A stretch of 64,000 bases of DNA from Streptomyces rubellomurinus. GTDB taxonomy: Bacteria > Actinomycetota > Actinomycetes > Streptomycetales > Streptomycetaceae. Where the stretch lies: assembly GCF_000961885.1 (NCBI RefSeq), contig NZ_JZKH01000016.1, forward strand, positions 1-64,000, written 5' to 3'. The notes below the pieces were generated by a model. That model was not told where the DNA came from and did not search any database. It worked only from the letters and a program-made list of their open reading frames with translations. The position numbers and the translations under genes are program-made. Shown piece by piece: positions 56,405 to 64,000 of the stretch; positions within the stretch are counted from its first letter, which is position 1, and every line of letters begins with the position of its first letter.

Positions 56405-58308
56405 CGCGCCACCTCGGTGTCGTCGGCGTTCTCGTCGGCGCCGTCCGCGCCGGTGATCTGGTCGAGCAGGGAGCCGAGGACGGCGACGGCGTCGCCGCCC
56501 GCGAAGATGAACTCGTCCACCCCTGCGGGGACTTCGCCGAGCCGGCCGGCCAGCAGGACGCGCCGCGCGCCGGCCGCCTTCAGCGCCTCGGCGATCGACG
56601 CGGCGTGCTCGCCGTACAGGGCGTCGCTGGAGCACAGGCAGGCGACGGTCGCGCCGGACTCCCGGAACGCCGCGGCGAACGCGGCCGGGTCGGTGCCCTC
56701 GGCGGCGACGGTCGCGATGCCGCCGGCCTGGAACAGGTTGGCCGCGAAGGTGGTGCGCGCGGTGTGCGCGGCGGCGGTGCCGATCGAGGCGAGGAACAGC
56801 TTGGGCCGTTCGCCCGTCGCCGCGAGGACGGCGTCCGAGCGGTCGCGCAGCGCCTCGTACGCCTCGGCCCGGCGCACCCGCGGCAGCCCGCCGCCGAGCC
56901 CGGCCGGGGCCGGCTCGCGGAGCAGCGGCTGCTCGTCCAGGTGCGGGAACTCGCTGACGCCGGTGACGGGTTCGCGCCGCTTGGCGAGCTTCACGGACCG
57001 CTCGGCCCAGGTCGCGGCGATCCGCTCGCCGACCAACCCGGAGGCCAGCGCGGCCTGTTGGCCGCCGGCCCGCTCGATCTCCTGGAACCAGGCCCAGCCG
57101 GCCCGCGCCAGCTCCTCGCTCAACTGCTCGACGTACCAGGAGCCGCCGGCCGGGTCGATCACCCGGGCCAGGTGCGACTCCTCCAGCAGCACCGACTGGG
57201 TGTTGCGGGCGATCCGGCGGGCGAAGGCGTCGGGGAGGCCGAGCGCGGAGTCGAACGGCAGCACGGTGACGGCGTCGGCGCCGCCGACCCCGGCGGCGAG
57301 GCAGGCCACCGTGGTGCGCAGCATGTTCACCCACGGGTCGCGGGCGGTCATCATCACCTGGGAGGTGACGGCGTGCTGACGCTGCGCCGAGGCCTCCGGG
57401 GAGGCGCCCGACACCTCGGCGACGCGGGCCCAGAGGCGGCGCGCGGCACGGAACTTGGCGATCGTCAGGAACTGGTCGGCGTCCGCCGCGTAGCGGAACT
57501 CCAGCTGGCCGAGGGCGGCGTCCACCGACAGCCCGGCGGCGGTCAGCGCGCGCAGGTAGGCGACGCCGGTGGCCAGCGAGCAGCCCAACTCCTGGGCGGG
57601 GGAGGCGCCGGCCTCGTGGTACGGCAGCGCGTCGACGGTGAGGGCGCGCAGCTGCGGGTACTCGGCGGTGCAGCGGGCGGCGAGTTCGACGGCTGCGGCG
57701 AGCAGCGTGTCGGTGCGGTCGGTGTCGCCGGTGCGGGCCTGCAGGCCCAGTGGGTCGGCGCCGAGGTTGCCTGCGGCGGAGGCGGGGGAGACCGCGCGCT
57801 CCTCGTAGAGCTTGAACAACCGCTGGGCGGCGTCGGCGAATTCGGGTCCGGCGTCGAGGGTGACGGCGGCGAGGTCCAGGTACACCCCGGTGAGCGCCTC
57901 GGGCAGCGCGGCGACGGGCAGGCCGTCCCCGCCGAGCTCCAGCCAGAGCGAGGAGACGCCGTGCTCCAGGTCGGCCAGGACGGCTTCGTTGGTGCGGGCG
58001 CGGTCCGGGTCGTTGTGGCGCTGGCGGACGTCCCACCCGGTGGCGGCGGACCCCTGGGGGCGGCCGCCACGGACGAACGGCGGGAAGCCGGGCAGTCCCG
58101 GTTCGGCCGCGGTGTCCTCGGCGGTGTACAGCGGGCGGGCGCGCAGGCCGTCCGGCAGGGTCGTGCTGAGTGCCTGCTCGGCGGCGGCGCCGTCCTCGGG
58201 TTGGGCGCCGGACTTGCGCAGCACACCCTGGACGAGCTGCTGCCACTGCTCACGATGCGCGGCCGGGAATTCGGCGGCGAGGGGGAGCCCTTCGGGCGGG
58301 ACCTTCAT
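56401..58308 (-). CDS. mutA: Methylmalonyl-CoA mutase small (structural) subunit
   Basis: A 635-residue partner of MutB with the same barrel ([60 protein letters not shown]). The C-terminal domain lacks the B12-binding His motif, as expected for the non-catalytic subunit. The start at ATG 58308 ([14 protein letters not shown]) has TACCCT 6 nt upstream, so the operon is probably leaderless; a longer frame to 58452 has no support. Confidence 0.95.
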   Translation of the reverse strand: MKVPPEGLPLAAEFPAAHREQWQQLVQGVLRKSGAQPEDGAAAEQALSTTLPDGLRARPLYTAEDTAAEPGLPGFPPFVRGGRPQGSAATGWDVRQRHNDPDRARTNEAVLADLEHGVSSLWLELGGDGLPVAALPEALTGVYLDLAAVTLDAGPEFADAAQRLFKLYEERAVSPASAAGNLGADPLGLQARTGDTDRTDTLLAAAVELAARCTAEYPQLRALTVDALPYHEAGASPAQELGCSLATGVAYLRALTAAGLSVDAALGQLEFRYAADADQFLTIAKFRAARRLWARVAEVSGASPEASAQRQHAVTSQVMMTARDPWVNMLRTTVACLAAGVGGADAVTVLPFDSALGLPDAFARRIARNTQSVLLEESHLARVIDPAGGSWYVEQLSEELARAGWAWFQEIERAGGQQAALASGLVGERIAATWAERSVKLAKRREPVTGVSEFPHLDEQPLLREPAPAGLGGGLPRVRRAEAYEALRDRSDAVLAATGERPKLFLASIGTAAAHTARTTFAANLFQAGGIATVAAEGTDPAAFAAAFRESGATVACLCSSDALYGEHAASIAEALKAAGARRVLLAGRLGEVPAGVDEFIFAGGDAVAVLGSLLDQITGADGADENADDTEVAR

Positions 58309-58712
58309 GTGCGCAGGGTAGCGAACGCGTGTGGCGGGTTTGGAGGGGAACCCCGTGTGACCTTGCCCTCGCCACTTTCCCGGCCCGAGGTGTATCCGGC
58401 GGAACTGCCGCCCGTCGCGGGCAGCGGTCGGGCGTGGGCGAACGGGTGACACCCGAGGTCAACGGCAGTGCCACCGCGCGGGATCGGTCGTCGACGCAGG
58501 ATCGGACGCGGGGCGGGGCAGGTCTGGACCAGGTCTGGACCGAGCCCGGATCGATCCCGGACCGGGCCCGGATCGAGGGGGATTGCGGAACCCCGCCACC
58601 CATCTATTAAGTTACTTCGAAGAAGGTGGGTCGGGGACGTCCTCCCCCCGTGCGTCTCCGCCCGCCTTCGTCGTGCCCCGTCATGCCCCGTTCCGCGAAG
58701 GAGCCCGCCGCC
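58309..58712. promoter_or_regulatory. Divergent promoter region of mutA and the NlpC/P60 gene
   Basis: No gene is supported in these 404 nt. On the minus strand a TACCCT box (58315-58320) serves mutA. On the plus strand TTGCGG (58583-58588) and TATTAA (58605-58610) with a 16-bp spacer form a promoter candidate for the endopeptidase, giving a leader of about 100 nt. GGTCTGGACCA is tandemly duplicated at 58521-58542, and TCGATCC/GGATCGA (58551-58576) form an inverted repeat. I looked for a c-di-AMP (ydaO) riboswitch and could not see its conserved core. Confidence 0.5.
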
Positions 58713-59789
58713 ATGGGAAAGCGCCGCAAGCCCAGCACCCCGAGCCGGGCCCGCCTGGCGGTCCTCACCACGGCCGTGGCCGGCGGCGCCGTGCTCGCCG
58801 CCGGCACCGCCCACGCCGAGCCCGCGCCCAGCCTCGCCACCGTCAAGGAGCAGGTGGACAAGCTCAACGAGGAGGCCGAGCAGGCGATCGAGCGCTTCAA
58901 CGGCTTCCAGGAGAAGCAGCGCAAGCTCCAGGGCGAGGCCAACCAGATCCAGGAGAAGGTCGTCCGCGGCCAGGCCGCGATGAACGAACTGCGCACCCGG
59001 CTCGGCGCGGTGGCCGCCGACCAGTACCGCAGCAACGGCATCGACCCGTCCGTCCAGCTGATGCTCGACTCCGACCCGGCCTCCTACCTGGAGCGCGCCT
59101 CGGCGCAGAACCAGGCGGCCGGCAGTCAGGCCGCCCTGCTCAAGGAGGCCCAGGGCGAACAGCGCAAGCTCGACCAGGACCGCGCCGAGGCCACCCGCAC
59201 GCTCGCCGAACTCGAAACGGTCGGCGGGCAGTTGGCGGGGGAGAAGCAGCAGGTCCAGGGCAAGCTCGCGCAGGCCCAGGCGCTGCTCAACAAGCTCAGC
59301 GCCGAGGAGCGCGCCAAGATCAACGCCCAGGAGTCCGCCGACAAGGCCCGGGCCGCCGCCAAGCAGGCCGGCGACGCCGACCGCGCCTCCCGCTCCACCC
59401 AGCGCACCGACCTCAACGCCCCGCCGCCGCCCGCCGCGAGCGGCCGCGCCGCCACCATCGTCCAGTTCGCCTACGCGCAGCTCGGCAAGCCCTACGAGTG
59501 GAGCGCCACCGGCCCCAACAGCTTCGACTGCTCCGGCCTCACCGGTGCCGCCTACCGCGCCGCGGGCGTCAAGCTCTCCCGGATGTCCCAGGACCAGTGG
59601 AACGACGGCCCCCGCGTCGCCCGCTCCGACCTCCAGGCCGGTGACCTGGTCTTCTTCTACGGCGACATCCACCACGTCGGCATCTACATCGGCGACGGCA
59701 AGATGATCCACGCGCCCCGCACCGGCAAGAACGTCGAGGTCCTCCCCATCGACTCCATGCCCTACGTCGGCGCCGTCCGCCCGGCCTGA
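58713..59789 (+). CDS. Secreted NlpC/P60 peptidoglycan endopeptidase with coiled coil
   Basis: A 358-residue exported cell-wall hydrolase (RipA/CwlO-like). The signal peptide is LAVLTTAVAGGAVLAAGTAHA. A long coiled coil spans about 40-240 (VDKLNEEAEQAIERFNGFQE onward). The C-terminal NlpC/P60 domain has the catalytic Cys in SFDCSGLTGAAYRAAG and His in DIHHVGIYIGDGKMIHA. It cleaves D-Glu-mDAP bonds in peptidoglycan for growth or separation; the coiled coil probably restrains activity. AAGGAG before the ATG at 58713 sets the start. Confidence 0.93.
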   Translation: MGKRRKPSTPSRARLAVLTTAVAGGAVLAAGTAHAEPAPSLATVKEQVDKLNEEAEQAIERFNGFQEKQRKLQGEANQIQEKVVRGQAAMNELRTRLGAVAADQYRSNGIDPSVQLMLDSDPASYLERASAQNQAAGSQAALLKEAQGEQRKLDQDRAEATRTLAELETVGGQLAGEKQQVQGKLAQAQALLNKLSAEERAKINAQESADKARAAAKQAGDADRASRSTQRTDLNAPPPPAASGRAATIVQFAYAQLGKPYEWSATGPNSFDCSGLTGAAYRAAGVKLSRMSQDQWNDGPRVARSDLQAGDLVFFYGDIHHVGIYIGDGKMIHAPRTGKNVEVLPIDSMPYVGAVRPA

Positions 59790-59811
59790 ACCAGCGCGGC
59801 CCGCCCGGGCG

Positions 59812-60141
59812 TCAGTCGACGATCAGCAGGCTGGCGCCGTCCGGCGCGCTGGAGCGGTGGGCCTCGGCGTCGTCGGCCACCTGGTAGCTGCCGCCCGCGC
59901 CGGTGACCACCACGCGGCCGTCGTCGAGCGTGGTGACGAGCTCGCCCGCCAGGACGTACAGCACGTGACCCTTGCGGCACCAGTGGTCCGCGACGTACCC
60001 CGGGCTGTAGTCCACCCGGCGGACCCGGACCTCGCCGAACTGCCGCACCCGGCTGGTCACCTCGCCGGCCTCGCCGGGCTTGCGCTCCTCGTCGACCTGG
60101 CTCCAGTCGGTGGCGGTGAAGGGAAAGCCGCTGAGATTCAT
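59812..60141 (-). CDS. Small cupin-fold protein (DHCW-motif type)
   Basis: A 109-residue single-domain cupin. The strands YSPGYVADHWCRKGHVLYVL and AGELVTTLDDGRVVVTGAGG give the two cupin motifs. A DHWC cluster takes the place of the usual two-His metal site in the first motif. The start at ATG 60141 is preceded by TAGGGT at 6 nt, so it is probably leaderless. It is likely a metal-binding or sensory protein; the substrate is unknown. Confidence 0.82.
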   Translation of the reverse strand: MNLSGFPFTATDWSQVDEERKPGEAGEVTSRVRQFGEVRVRRVDYSPGYVADHWCRKGHVLYVLAGELVTTLDDGRVVVTGAGGSYQVADDAEAHRSSAPDGASLLIVD

Positions 60142-60188
60142 GCGGTCACCCTACTCCCGGAAGGCCCGGGCGAGTTGGGCTCCGAGAG

Positions 60189-61142
60189 TCAGTCCGTGAC
60201 GGACAGGACGATCTTCCCGGTGGTGCGGCCCAGCTCGCCCAGGCGGTGGGCGTCGGCGGCCCGCTCCAGCGGCAGGACGGTGTCGACCAGCACCCGCAGC
60301 CGGCCCGACCCGACCAGGCGGGAGATCTCGCGCAGGCCCTGCTGGTCCGGTTCGACCAGCACGAAGACGGCACGGACCCCCGCGGCCTCCGCCTCCGCGA
60401 GCGGAAAGGCCTCGGTCGGCGGCTCGATGGAGACGAGCGTGCCGCCGGGGCGCAGGGAGCGCAGCGAACGGGCCCAGCTGGGGCCGCCGATCGGGTCCAG
60501 CACGACGTCCACGCCCTGCACGGCCTCGGCGACGTCGACCGTCCGGTAGTCGACGGTCTCGTCCGCGCCGAGCTCGCGCAGCAGCCCGTGCTTGGCGCCG
60601 CTCGCCGTGCCGATCACGTACGCGCCGCGGGCCTTGGCGATCTGGACGGCCAGGTGGCCGACCCCGCCCGCGGCGGCGTGGACGAGGACGCGCTGCCCGG
60701 GGCGCACGTCGGCGGTGTCCACCAGCGCCTGCCAGGCGGTGAGCGCGGCGAGCGGCAGCCCGGCCGCCTCGACGTGGCTCAGGCCCTCCGGGCGGGGCGC
60801 GAAGTGCCGGGCGGGGGCCGTGACGTACTCGGCGTAGCCGCCCGCCGGGTGCGGGAAGCGGGGCATCCCGTACACCTCGTCGCCGGGGCGGTGGATCGCC
60901 ACGCCGGGGCCGACCGCCTCGACCACGCCGGAGACGTCCCAGCCGAGGGTGAACGGGGGCGTGGCGCCGTTGGCGAAGACGCCGCGCGAACGGGTCTTCC
61001 AGTCCGCCGGGTTGACCCCGGCGGCGTGCACCCGGACCAGGACCTCGCCCCGGCCCGGCTCGGGGCGGGCCGCGTCCACGAGCCGGAGGACCTCGGGGCC
61101 TCCGGCGGTGTCCTGCGAGATCGCGCGCATGGTGTCGGGCAT
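60189..61142 (-). CDS. NADP-dependent zinc-type oxidoreductase (quinone reductase-like)
   Basis: A 317-residue MDR-family reductase. The N-terminal domain shows MRAISQDTAGGPEVLRLVDA, VHAAGVNPADWKTRSRGVF and TLGWDVSGVVEAVGPGV. The Rossmann motif is VLVHAAAGGVGHLAVQIAKA. It lacks structural-zinc cysteines, so it is a quinone or enone reductase rather than an alcohol dehydrogenase. GGAGGAGG before the ATG supports the start. It is divergent from a GlxA-type regulator with a 116-bp gap, so that regulator may control it. Confidence 0.9.
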   Translation of the reverse strand: MPDTMRAISQDTAGGPEVLRLVDAARPEPGRGEVLVRVHAAGVNPADWKTRSRGVFANGATPPFTLGWDVSGVVEAVGPGVAIHRPGDEVYGMPRFPHPAGGYAEYVTAPARHFAPRPEGLSHVEAAGLPLAALTAWQALVDTADVRPGQRVLVHAAAGGVGHLAVQIAKARGAYVIGTASGAKHGLLRELGADETVDYRTVDVAEAVQGVDVVLDPIGGPSWARSLRSLRPGGTLVSIEPPTEAFPLAEAEAAGVRAVFVLVEPDQQGLREISRLVGSGRLRVLVDTVLPLERAADAHRLGELGRTTGKIVLSVTD

Positions 61143-61258
61143 GTCGTCCTCCTCCGGGGGGGGGCGGCCCGGTCGGTCGATCGGGCACGTCGTCAGAGTG
61201 CCGGTGCGCGCGGGCCCCTGGTGGTGGCGGGACGGCCAGGTGGTGAAAGGATCCGGCC

Positions 61259-62218
61259 ATGCACCACGTCGGCGTACTCGCCCTGGACGGCGTCTTCCCG
61301 TTCGAGCTCGGCATCCCGGCCCGGATCTTCGGCGCCGCCCGGGACGAGGCCGGCGCCCCGCTCTACACCGTCACCACCTGCGGCCTGGACGGCGGACCGG
61401 TCCGCAGCGCCGCCGACTTCGACCTCGCGGTCTCCCGGGACGCCGGGCTGCTCGCCGCCGTCGACACCGTCGTCATCCCGCCCTCGGACTCCCTCGGCGA
61501 CATCCGCGAGCACGGCACCCTGCCCGAGGCCCTGCGCGCCGCGCTGGCCGGGATCCGGCCCGGCACCCGCATCGTGGGCATCTGCACGGCGAGCTACGTG
61601 CTGGCCGCCGCCGGCCTGCTCGACGGGCGCCGCGCCACCACCCACTGGCGGGAGGCCGACCGGCTGCAGCGGATGTCCACCACCGCCCGGATCGACCCGG
61701 ACGTCCTGTTCGTCGACGACGGCGACGTCCTCACCTCGGCCGGGGTCGCCGCCGGGATCGACCTGTGCCTCCACCTGGTCCGGCGGGACCACGGCAGCCG
61801 GGTCGCCAACGAGGTGGCCCGCTCCTGCATCGTCCCGCCCTGGCGGGAGGGCGGCCAGGCCCAGTACATCCGCCGCCCCGTCCCCGAGCCCTCCGCCACC
61901 GGCACCGCCGTCACCCAGGCCTGGGCCCTGGACCGGCTCGCCGAACCGCTGTCGGTCGCCGACCTCGCCGCCCACGCCCACACCAGCGTGCGCAGCTTCG
62001 CCCGCCGCTTCCGCGAGGAGACCGGCACCACCCCCGCCCAGTGGCTCACCGGCCAGCGCCTCGACCTCGCCCGGCACTACCTGGAGACGACGGACTGGCC
62101 CGTCCCGCTGGTCGCCCAGCGCTCCGGGCTCGGCACCGGCGCCTCGCTGCGCAAACACCTGCACGATGCCACCGGCGTGAGCCCCCAGGCCTACCGGAAG
62201 ACCTTCGGCCCGAGCTGA
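61259..62218 (+). CDS. GlxA-family AraC regulator with DJ-1/PfpI domain
   Basis: A 319-residue regulator. Residues 1-190 form a DJ-1/PfpI-type domain (HHVGVLALDGVFPFELGIPA, the nucleophile-elbow-like VGICTASYVLAAAGLLDGR, ATTHWREADRLQ). The C-terminal pair of AraC helix-turn-helices reads LSVADLAAHAHTSVRSFARR, then QRLDLARHYLETTDWPVPLV. A Cys is present in GICTAS, but ligand binding rather than catalysis is usual. AAAGGA precedes the ATG. It probably regulates the divergent oxidoreductase. Confidence 0.9.
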   Translation: MHHVGVLALDGVFPFELGIPARIFGAARDEAGAPLYTVTTCGLDGGPVRSAADFDLAVSRDAGLLAAVDTVVIPPSDSLGDIREHGTLPEALRAALAGIRPGTRIVGICTASYVLAAAGLLDGRRATTHWREADRLQRMSTTARIDPDVLFVDDGDVLTSAGVAAGIDLCLHLVRRDHGSRVANEVARSCIVPPWREGGQAQYIRRPVPEPSATGTAVTQAWALDRLAEPLSVADLAAHAHTSVRSFARRFREETGTTPAQWLTGQRLDLARHYLETTDWPVPLVAQRSGLGTGASLRKHLHDATGVSPQAYRKTFGPS

Positions 62219-62269
62219 GACCGGGCCGGGCCCGACCGGCTCGGCCAGGCCCGCCGTCGCGCCCGCGCG

Positions 62270-62302
62270 GAGCAGGAGGTCGGACCGGCCGACTTCCTGC
62301 TC
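62270..62302 (+). terminator. Terminator after the GlxA-type regulator gene
   Basis: A 14-bp stem with one G-U pair, GAGCAGGAGGTCGG with CCGACTTCCTGCTC, and a 5-nt loop. Confidence 0.75.
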
Positions 62303-62403
62303 CTCTCAGCTGCCGTCCGAGCCCGGTACGGCGATCACGGCCCACACGATCCACAGCACGGTCCTGGCGAGCCGGGCCCCCGAGGAAGCCCCGGAGACAG
62401 GCC

Positions 62404-63312
62404 TCAGTACGGCTGCGGCGCGCAGGCCAGCAGGTACGGCAGCACGGGCAGTGCCGACACGGCGACCCAGGAGGCGAGTCGGCGCCGCCGCCCGCCGCCC
62501 GGCCGGGCCAGCCGGCGGACCCGGGCCAGCACCCCGGTGGCGGCCGCCGCGAGCGACCCTTCCGGGCCCGCGCCGGAGGCCAACGCGCAGAGCGCGGAGG
62601 CGAGTTCGCCCCGCGAGACCTCCGCCAGCGCGGCGTCGTCCGCCGCCATCTCCAGCAGCAGCGCCACCTCCGCGCGCCCGACCCGGGCGAGCGGCAGCGG
62701 CCCGAGCAGCAGCGCGAAGGTGTCGGCGGGCAGCCGGAACAGGTGGTGGCGGCCGCGGATGTGCCCGTGTTCGTGGGCGACGGCGGCGGCGAGCTGCCGC
62801 TCGTCCAGCAGCCGCAGCGCGCCGCGCGACAGCACGACGCGGGAGCGGCGGCCGGGGAGGCAGTAGACGGTCGGGCGGGCGTGGTCGAGCACGAGCGCGC
62901 CCCAGCGCCGGTCCCGTACGGCGACCAGGTCGAGCAGCGCCCGGTGCCGCCGCCGGGCCCGGCCGGTCCGGAGGCCGACCGCGCCGATCGCGGCGGCGAG
63001 CGCCGTGCCGGCGGCGGCCAGCTGCCACCAGTCGTGGGTGTGCGGCAGGACCGGCCCGGTGGGCGCGGCGCGGGGGAGCAGGAGCCCGGCCAGGCCGACC
63101 AGCCCGGCCGGCTCGTGCGCGAAGGGCTCGACGGCGTGGTGGACGGTGAGCAGCACGGCGACGGTGAAGGAGGCCATCAGCGACAGCCACAGCGCCGCGC
63201 CGAGCACCGGCCGGGCCTGCAGCCGGGCCTGGATCCGGGGGGAGCGTGCGAGGCGCCGGGGCAGCAGGACGCCGGTGAGCGCCAGGTAGAGGCCCAGCAG
63301 CGCGAGCGTCAC
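62404..63312 (-). CDS. BlaR1/MecR1-like M56 membrane metallopeptidase
   Basis: A 302-residue membrane protein. Helices at the N-terminus (TLALLGLYLALTGVLLP, GAALWLSLMASFTVAVLLTV) and C-terminus (LASWVAVSALPVLPYLLACA) flank the M56 zinc motif AVAHEHGHIRGRHHLF. No beta-lactam sensor domain follows, as in most actinobacterial M56 proteins. Its GTG start overlaps the BlaI-like stop (GTGA), so it is coupled to the repressor. It probably cleaves or inactivates the repressor upon cell-envelope signals. Confidence 0.9.
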   Translation of the reverse strand: MTLALLGLYLALTGVLLPRRLARSPRIQARLQARPVLGAALWLSLMASFTVAVLLTVHHAVEPFAHEPAGLVGLAGLLLPRAAPTGPVLPHTHDWWQLAAAGTALAAAIGAVGLRTGRARRRHRALLDLVAVRDRRWGALVLDHARPTVYCLPGRRSRVVLSRGALRLLDERQLAAAVAHEHGHIRGRHHLFRLPADTFALLLGPLPLARVGRAEVALLLEMAADDAALAEVSRGELASALCALASGAGPEGSLAAAATGVLARVRRLARPGGGRRRRLASWVAVSALPVLPYLLACAPQPY

Positions 63313-63698
63313 TCCTCGTCCCGGGCCTTCACCTGGGCGAGTGCGCTGTCGAGGGCGGCGCGCAGCGCGGAGGCCTCGTCGCCGCTCATCCCGTCGACGA
63401 AGTGCAGCAGCGCGCCGGCCCGGTCGGGGGTGGTCTCCAGCGCCTGGTGCATCAGCTGGGCGGTGTACGCCTCGCGGGAGCAGGTCGGCTCGTACACCCA
63501 GGCGCGGCCGACCTTGTCGCGGCGCAGCCAGCCCTTGGTGTGCAGGATGTCGGCGACGGTGGTGACGGTGGTGTACGCGACGGGCCGGTGCCGCTGGAGG
63601 TCGTCGACGACCTCGCGGACGGTGGCCGGGCGGCCCCAGCCCCAGAGCCGGTCCATGATCTCGGCCTCCAGCTCGCCGAACCCGCGCAGTACCACCCT
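63309..63698 (-). CDS. BlaI/MecI-family transcriptional repressor
   Basis: About 129 residues. A winged helix (LRGFGELEAEIMDRLWGWGR, ATVREVVDDLQRHRPVAYTT, VTTVADILHTKGWLRRDKVG) is followed by a dimerisation helix region. I chose GTG 63698 because GAGGGAGACAGG lies directly before it; the frame is open to a GTG at 63722. It is paired with the M56 peptidase downstream in the classic BlaI-BlaR1-like arrangement. Its targets are unknown. Confidence 0.88.
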   Translation of the reverse strand, partial: RVVLRGFGELEAEIMDRLWGWGRPATVREVVDDLQRHRPVAYTTVTTVADILHTKGWLRRDKVGRAWVYEPTCSREAYTAQLMHQALETTPDRAGALLHFVDGMSGDEASALRAALDSALAQVKARDEE

Positions 63699-63750
63699 GT
63701 CTCCCTCGCCGGCCGCGGGCACCCGGCCGCCCGCGGAACCCGCCCATGGT

Positions 63751-63810
63751 ACGGCCCGCGCCGGGTGCCCGCCCCCGTCTCCGAGGGGGTGGGCACCCGG
63801 CGCGGGCCGT
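63751..63810. terminator. Very long hairpin terminator
   Basis: A 26-bp stem (ACGGCCCGCGCCGGGTGCCC plus GCCCCC, pairing with its complement, one G-U) around an 8-nt loop. It lies between the stop of the rightmost permease (minus) and the BlaI-like gene start. Confidence 0.9.
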
Positions 63811-63842
63811 GGCAGCGGGGGTTTACCGGACAGGCGGGGGTT

Positions 63843-64000
63843 TCAGGACAGGCGCCGGGCCAGCGCCACCCGGGAGCGGGTGAACAGCGCGGCGAGCAGT
63901 CCGGCGAGCACCGGCAGCACCAGCACGATCAGCAGTAGCTCGCCCCAGGGCGCGGTGATCAGCGCCGGCCTGGCGCCGAACCCGCTGGCCCGGGACTTCA
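63843..64000 (-). CDS. C-terminal end of a membrane permease (FtsX-like), cut by window edge
   Basis: The last 52 codons of a gene entering from the right. The readable end is GELLLIVLVLPVLAGLLAAL, then FTRSRVALARRLS and a TGA stop at 63843-63845. One transmembrane helix followed by an Arg-rich cytoplasmic tail is typical of the last helix of an ABC (FtsX-type) permease. The rest of the protein is outside the window, so the family is tentative. Confidence 0.65.
   Translation of the reverse strand, partial: KSRASGFGARPALITAPWGELLLIVLVLPVLAGLLAALFTRSRVALARRLS

Noticed and set aside
58309..58712. c-di-AMP (ydaO) riboswitch upstream of the NlpC/P60 gene
   Set aside because: Such riboswitches often precede cell-wall hydrolase genes in streptomycetes, but I could not find the conserved core in this region.
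62303..62403. Minus-strand micro-ORF with a hydrophobic segment ending VLWIVWAVIAVPGSDGS
   Set aside because: It could be a small membrane peptide, but it has no plausible start codon with a ribosome binding site; left unannotated.

Overview
The window is GC-rich DNA (third positions almost always G or C) with actinobacterial gene content: Rrf2, HxlR, GbsR-like and XRE regulators, NarL two-component pairs, methylmalonyl-CoA mutase, catalase-peroxidase, secreted proteases and natural-product genes. It is most likely chromosomal DNA from a Streptomyces or Kitasatospora relative. I saw no rRNA, tRNA or CRISPR array. Several genes appear leaderless (a TANNNT -10 box 6-8 nt before the start codon). 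Many operons end in perfect GC-rich hairpins.

Left edge (1-3.5 kb): the N-terminus of an acetolactate synthase, an MFS exporter with an Rrf2 regulator, and a quinone-oxidoreductase-type dehydrogenase. Next come two likely regulators: a domesticated, apparently catalytically dead IS701-type transposase (3758-5014) and a GAF/PucR-type regulator (5036-6949).

Central region (about 7.2-19.9 kb): a compact biosynthetic gene cluster that I read as a diazo natural-product pathway. The plus-strand operon (class II DAHP synthase, EntA-like SDR, PhzD isochorismatase, PhzE ADIC synthase) should convert primary metabolites to 3-hydroxyanthranilate. The converging minus-strand set encodes an SRPBCC protein, a CreM-like adenylating enzyme with an unusual His/Asp repeat tail, a CreE-like FAD monooxygenase, a CreD-like lyase and a second CreM-like enzyme. 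This should make nitrite from aspartate through nitrosuccinate and use it to diazotise an aromatic amine. 3-Hydroxyanthranilate has its amine ortho to a hydroxyl, the same arrangement that yields the ortho-diazoquinone of cremeomycin. A 164-bp MITE-like element sits at the stop codon of the lyase.

From 19.9 to 34.4 kb: GNAT and P450 genes with divergent leaderless promoters, a secreted zinc protease with FN3 and ricin-type domains, a Fur-family regulator divergent from katG, a NarL two-component system next to an FtsX-type ABC exporter, and two conserved proteins of unknown function.

From 34.7 to 38.7 kb: a minimal class II lanthipeptide locus. It has a 59-residue precursor without a double-glycine leader end, an intercistronic hairpin, a LanM whose second codon is the rare TTA, and a convergent small gene of unknown function. 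No LanT or dedicated protease lies beside it.

From 38.8 to 64 kb: a collagenase, an iron superoxide dismutase with a Nur (nickel) box, a NADAR protein, an XRE/ATPase regulatory pair, a glycosyltransferase, a CYTH protein, a GbsR-like regulator with four 16-bp iterons before a glycosidase-like gene, two MFS exporters, an HxlR-peroxiredoxin fusion regulator with a palindromic operator, the mutA-mutB-meaB operon, an NlpC/P60 endopeptidase, stress and redox genes, a GlxA-type regulator, a BlaI/M56 pair, and a permease cut by the right edge.
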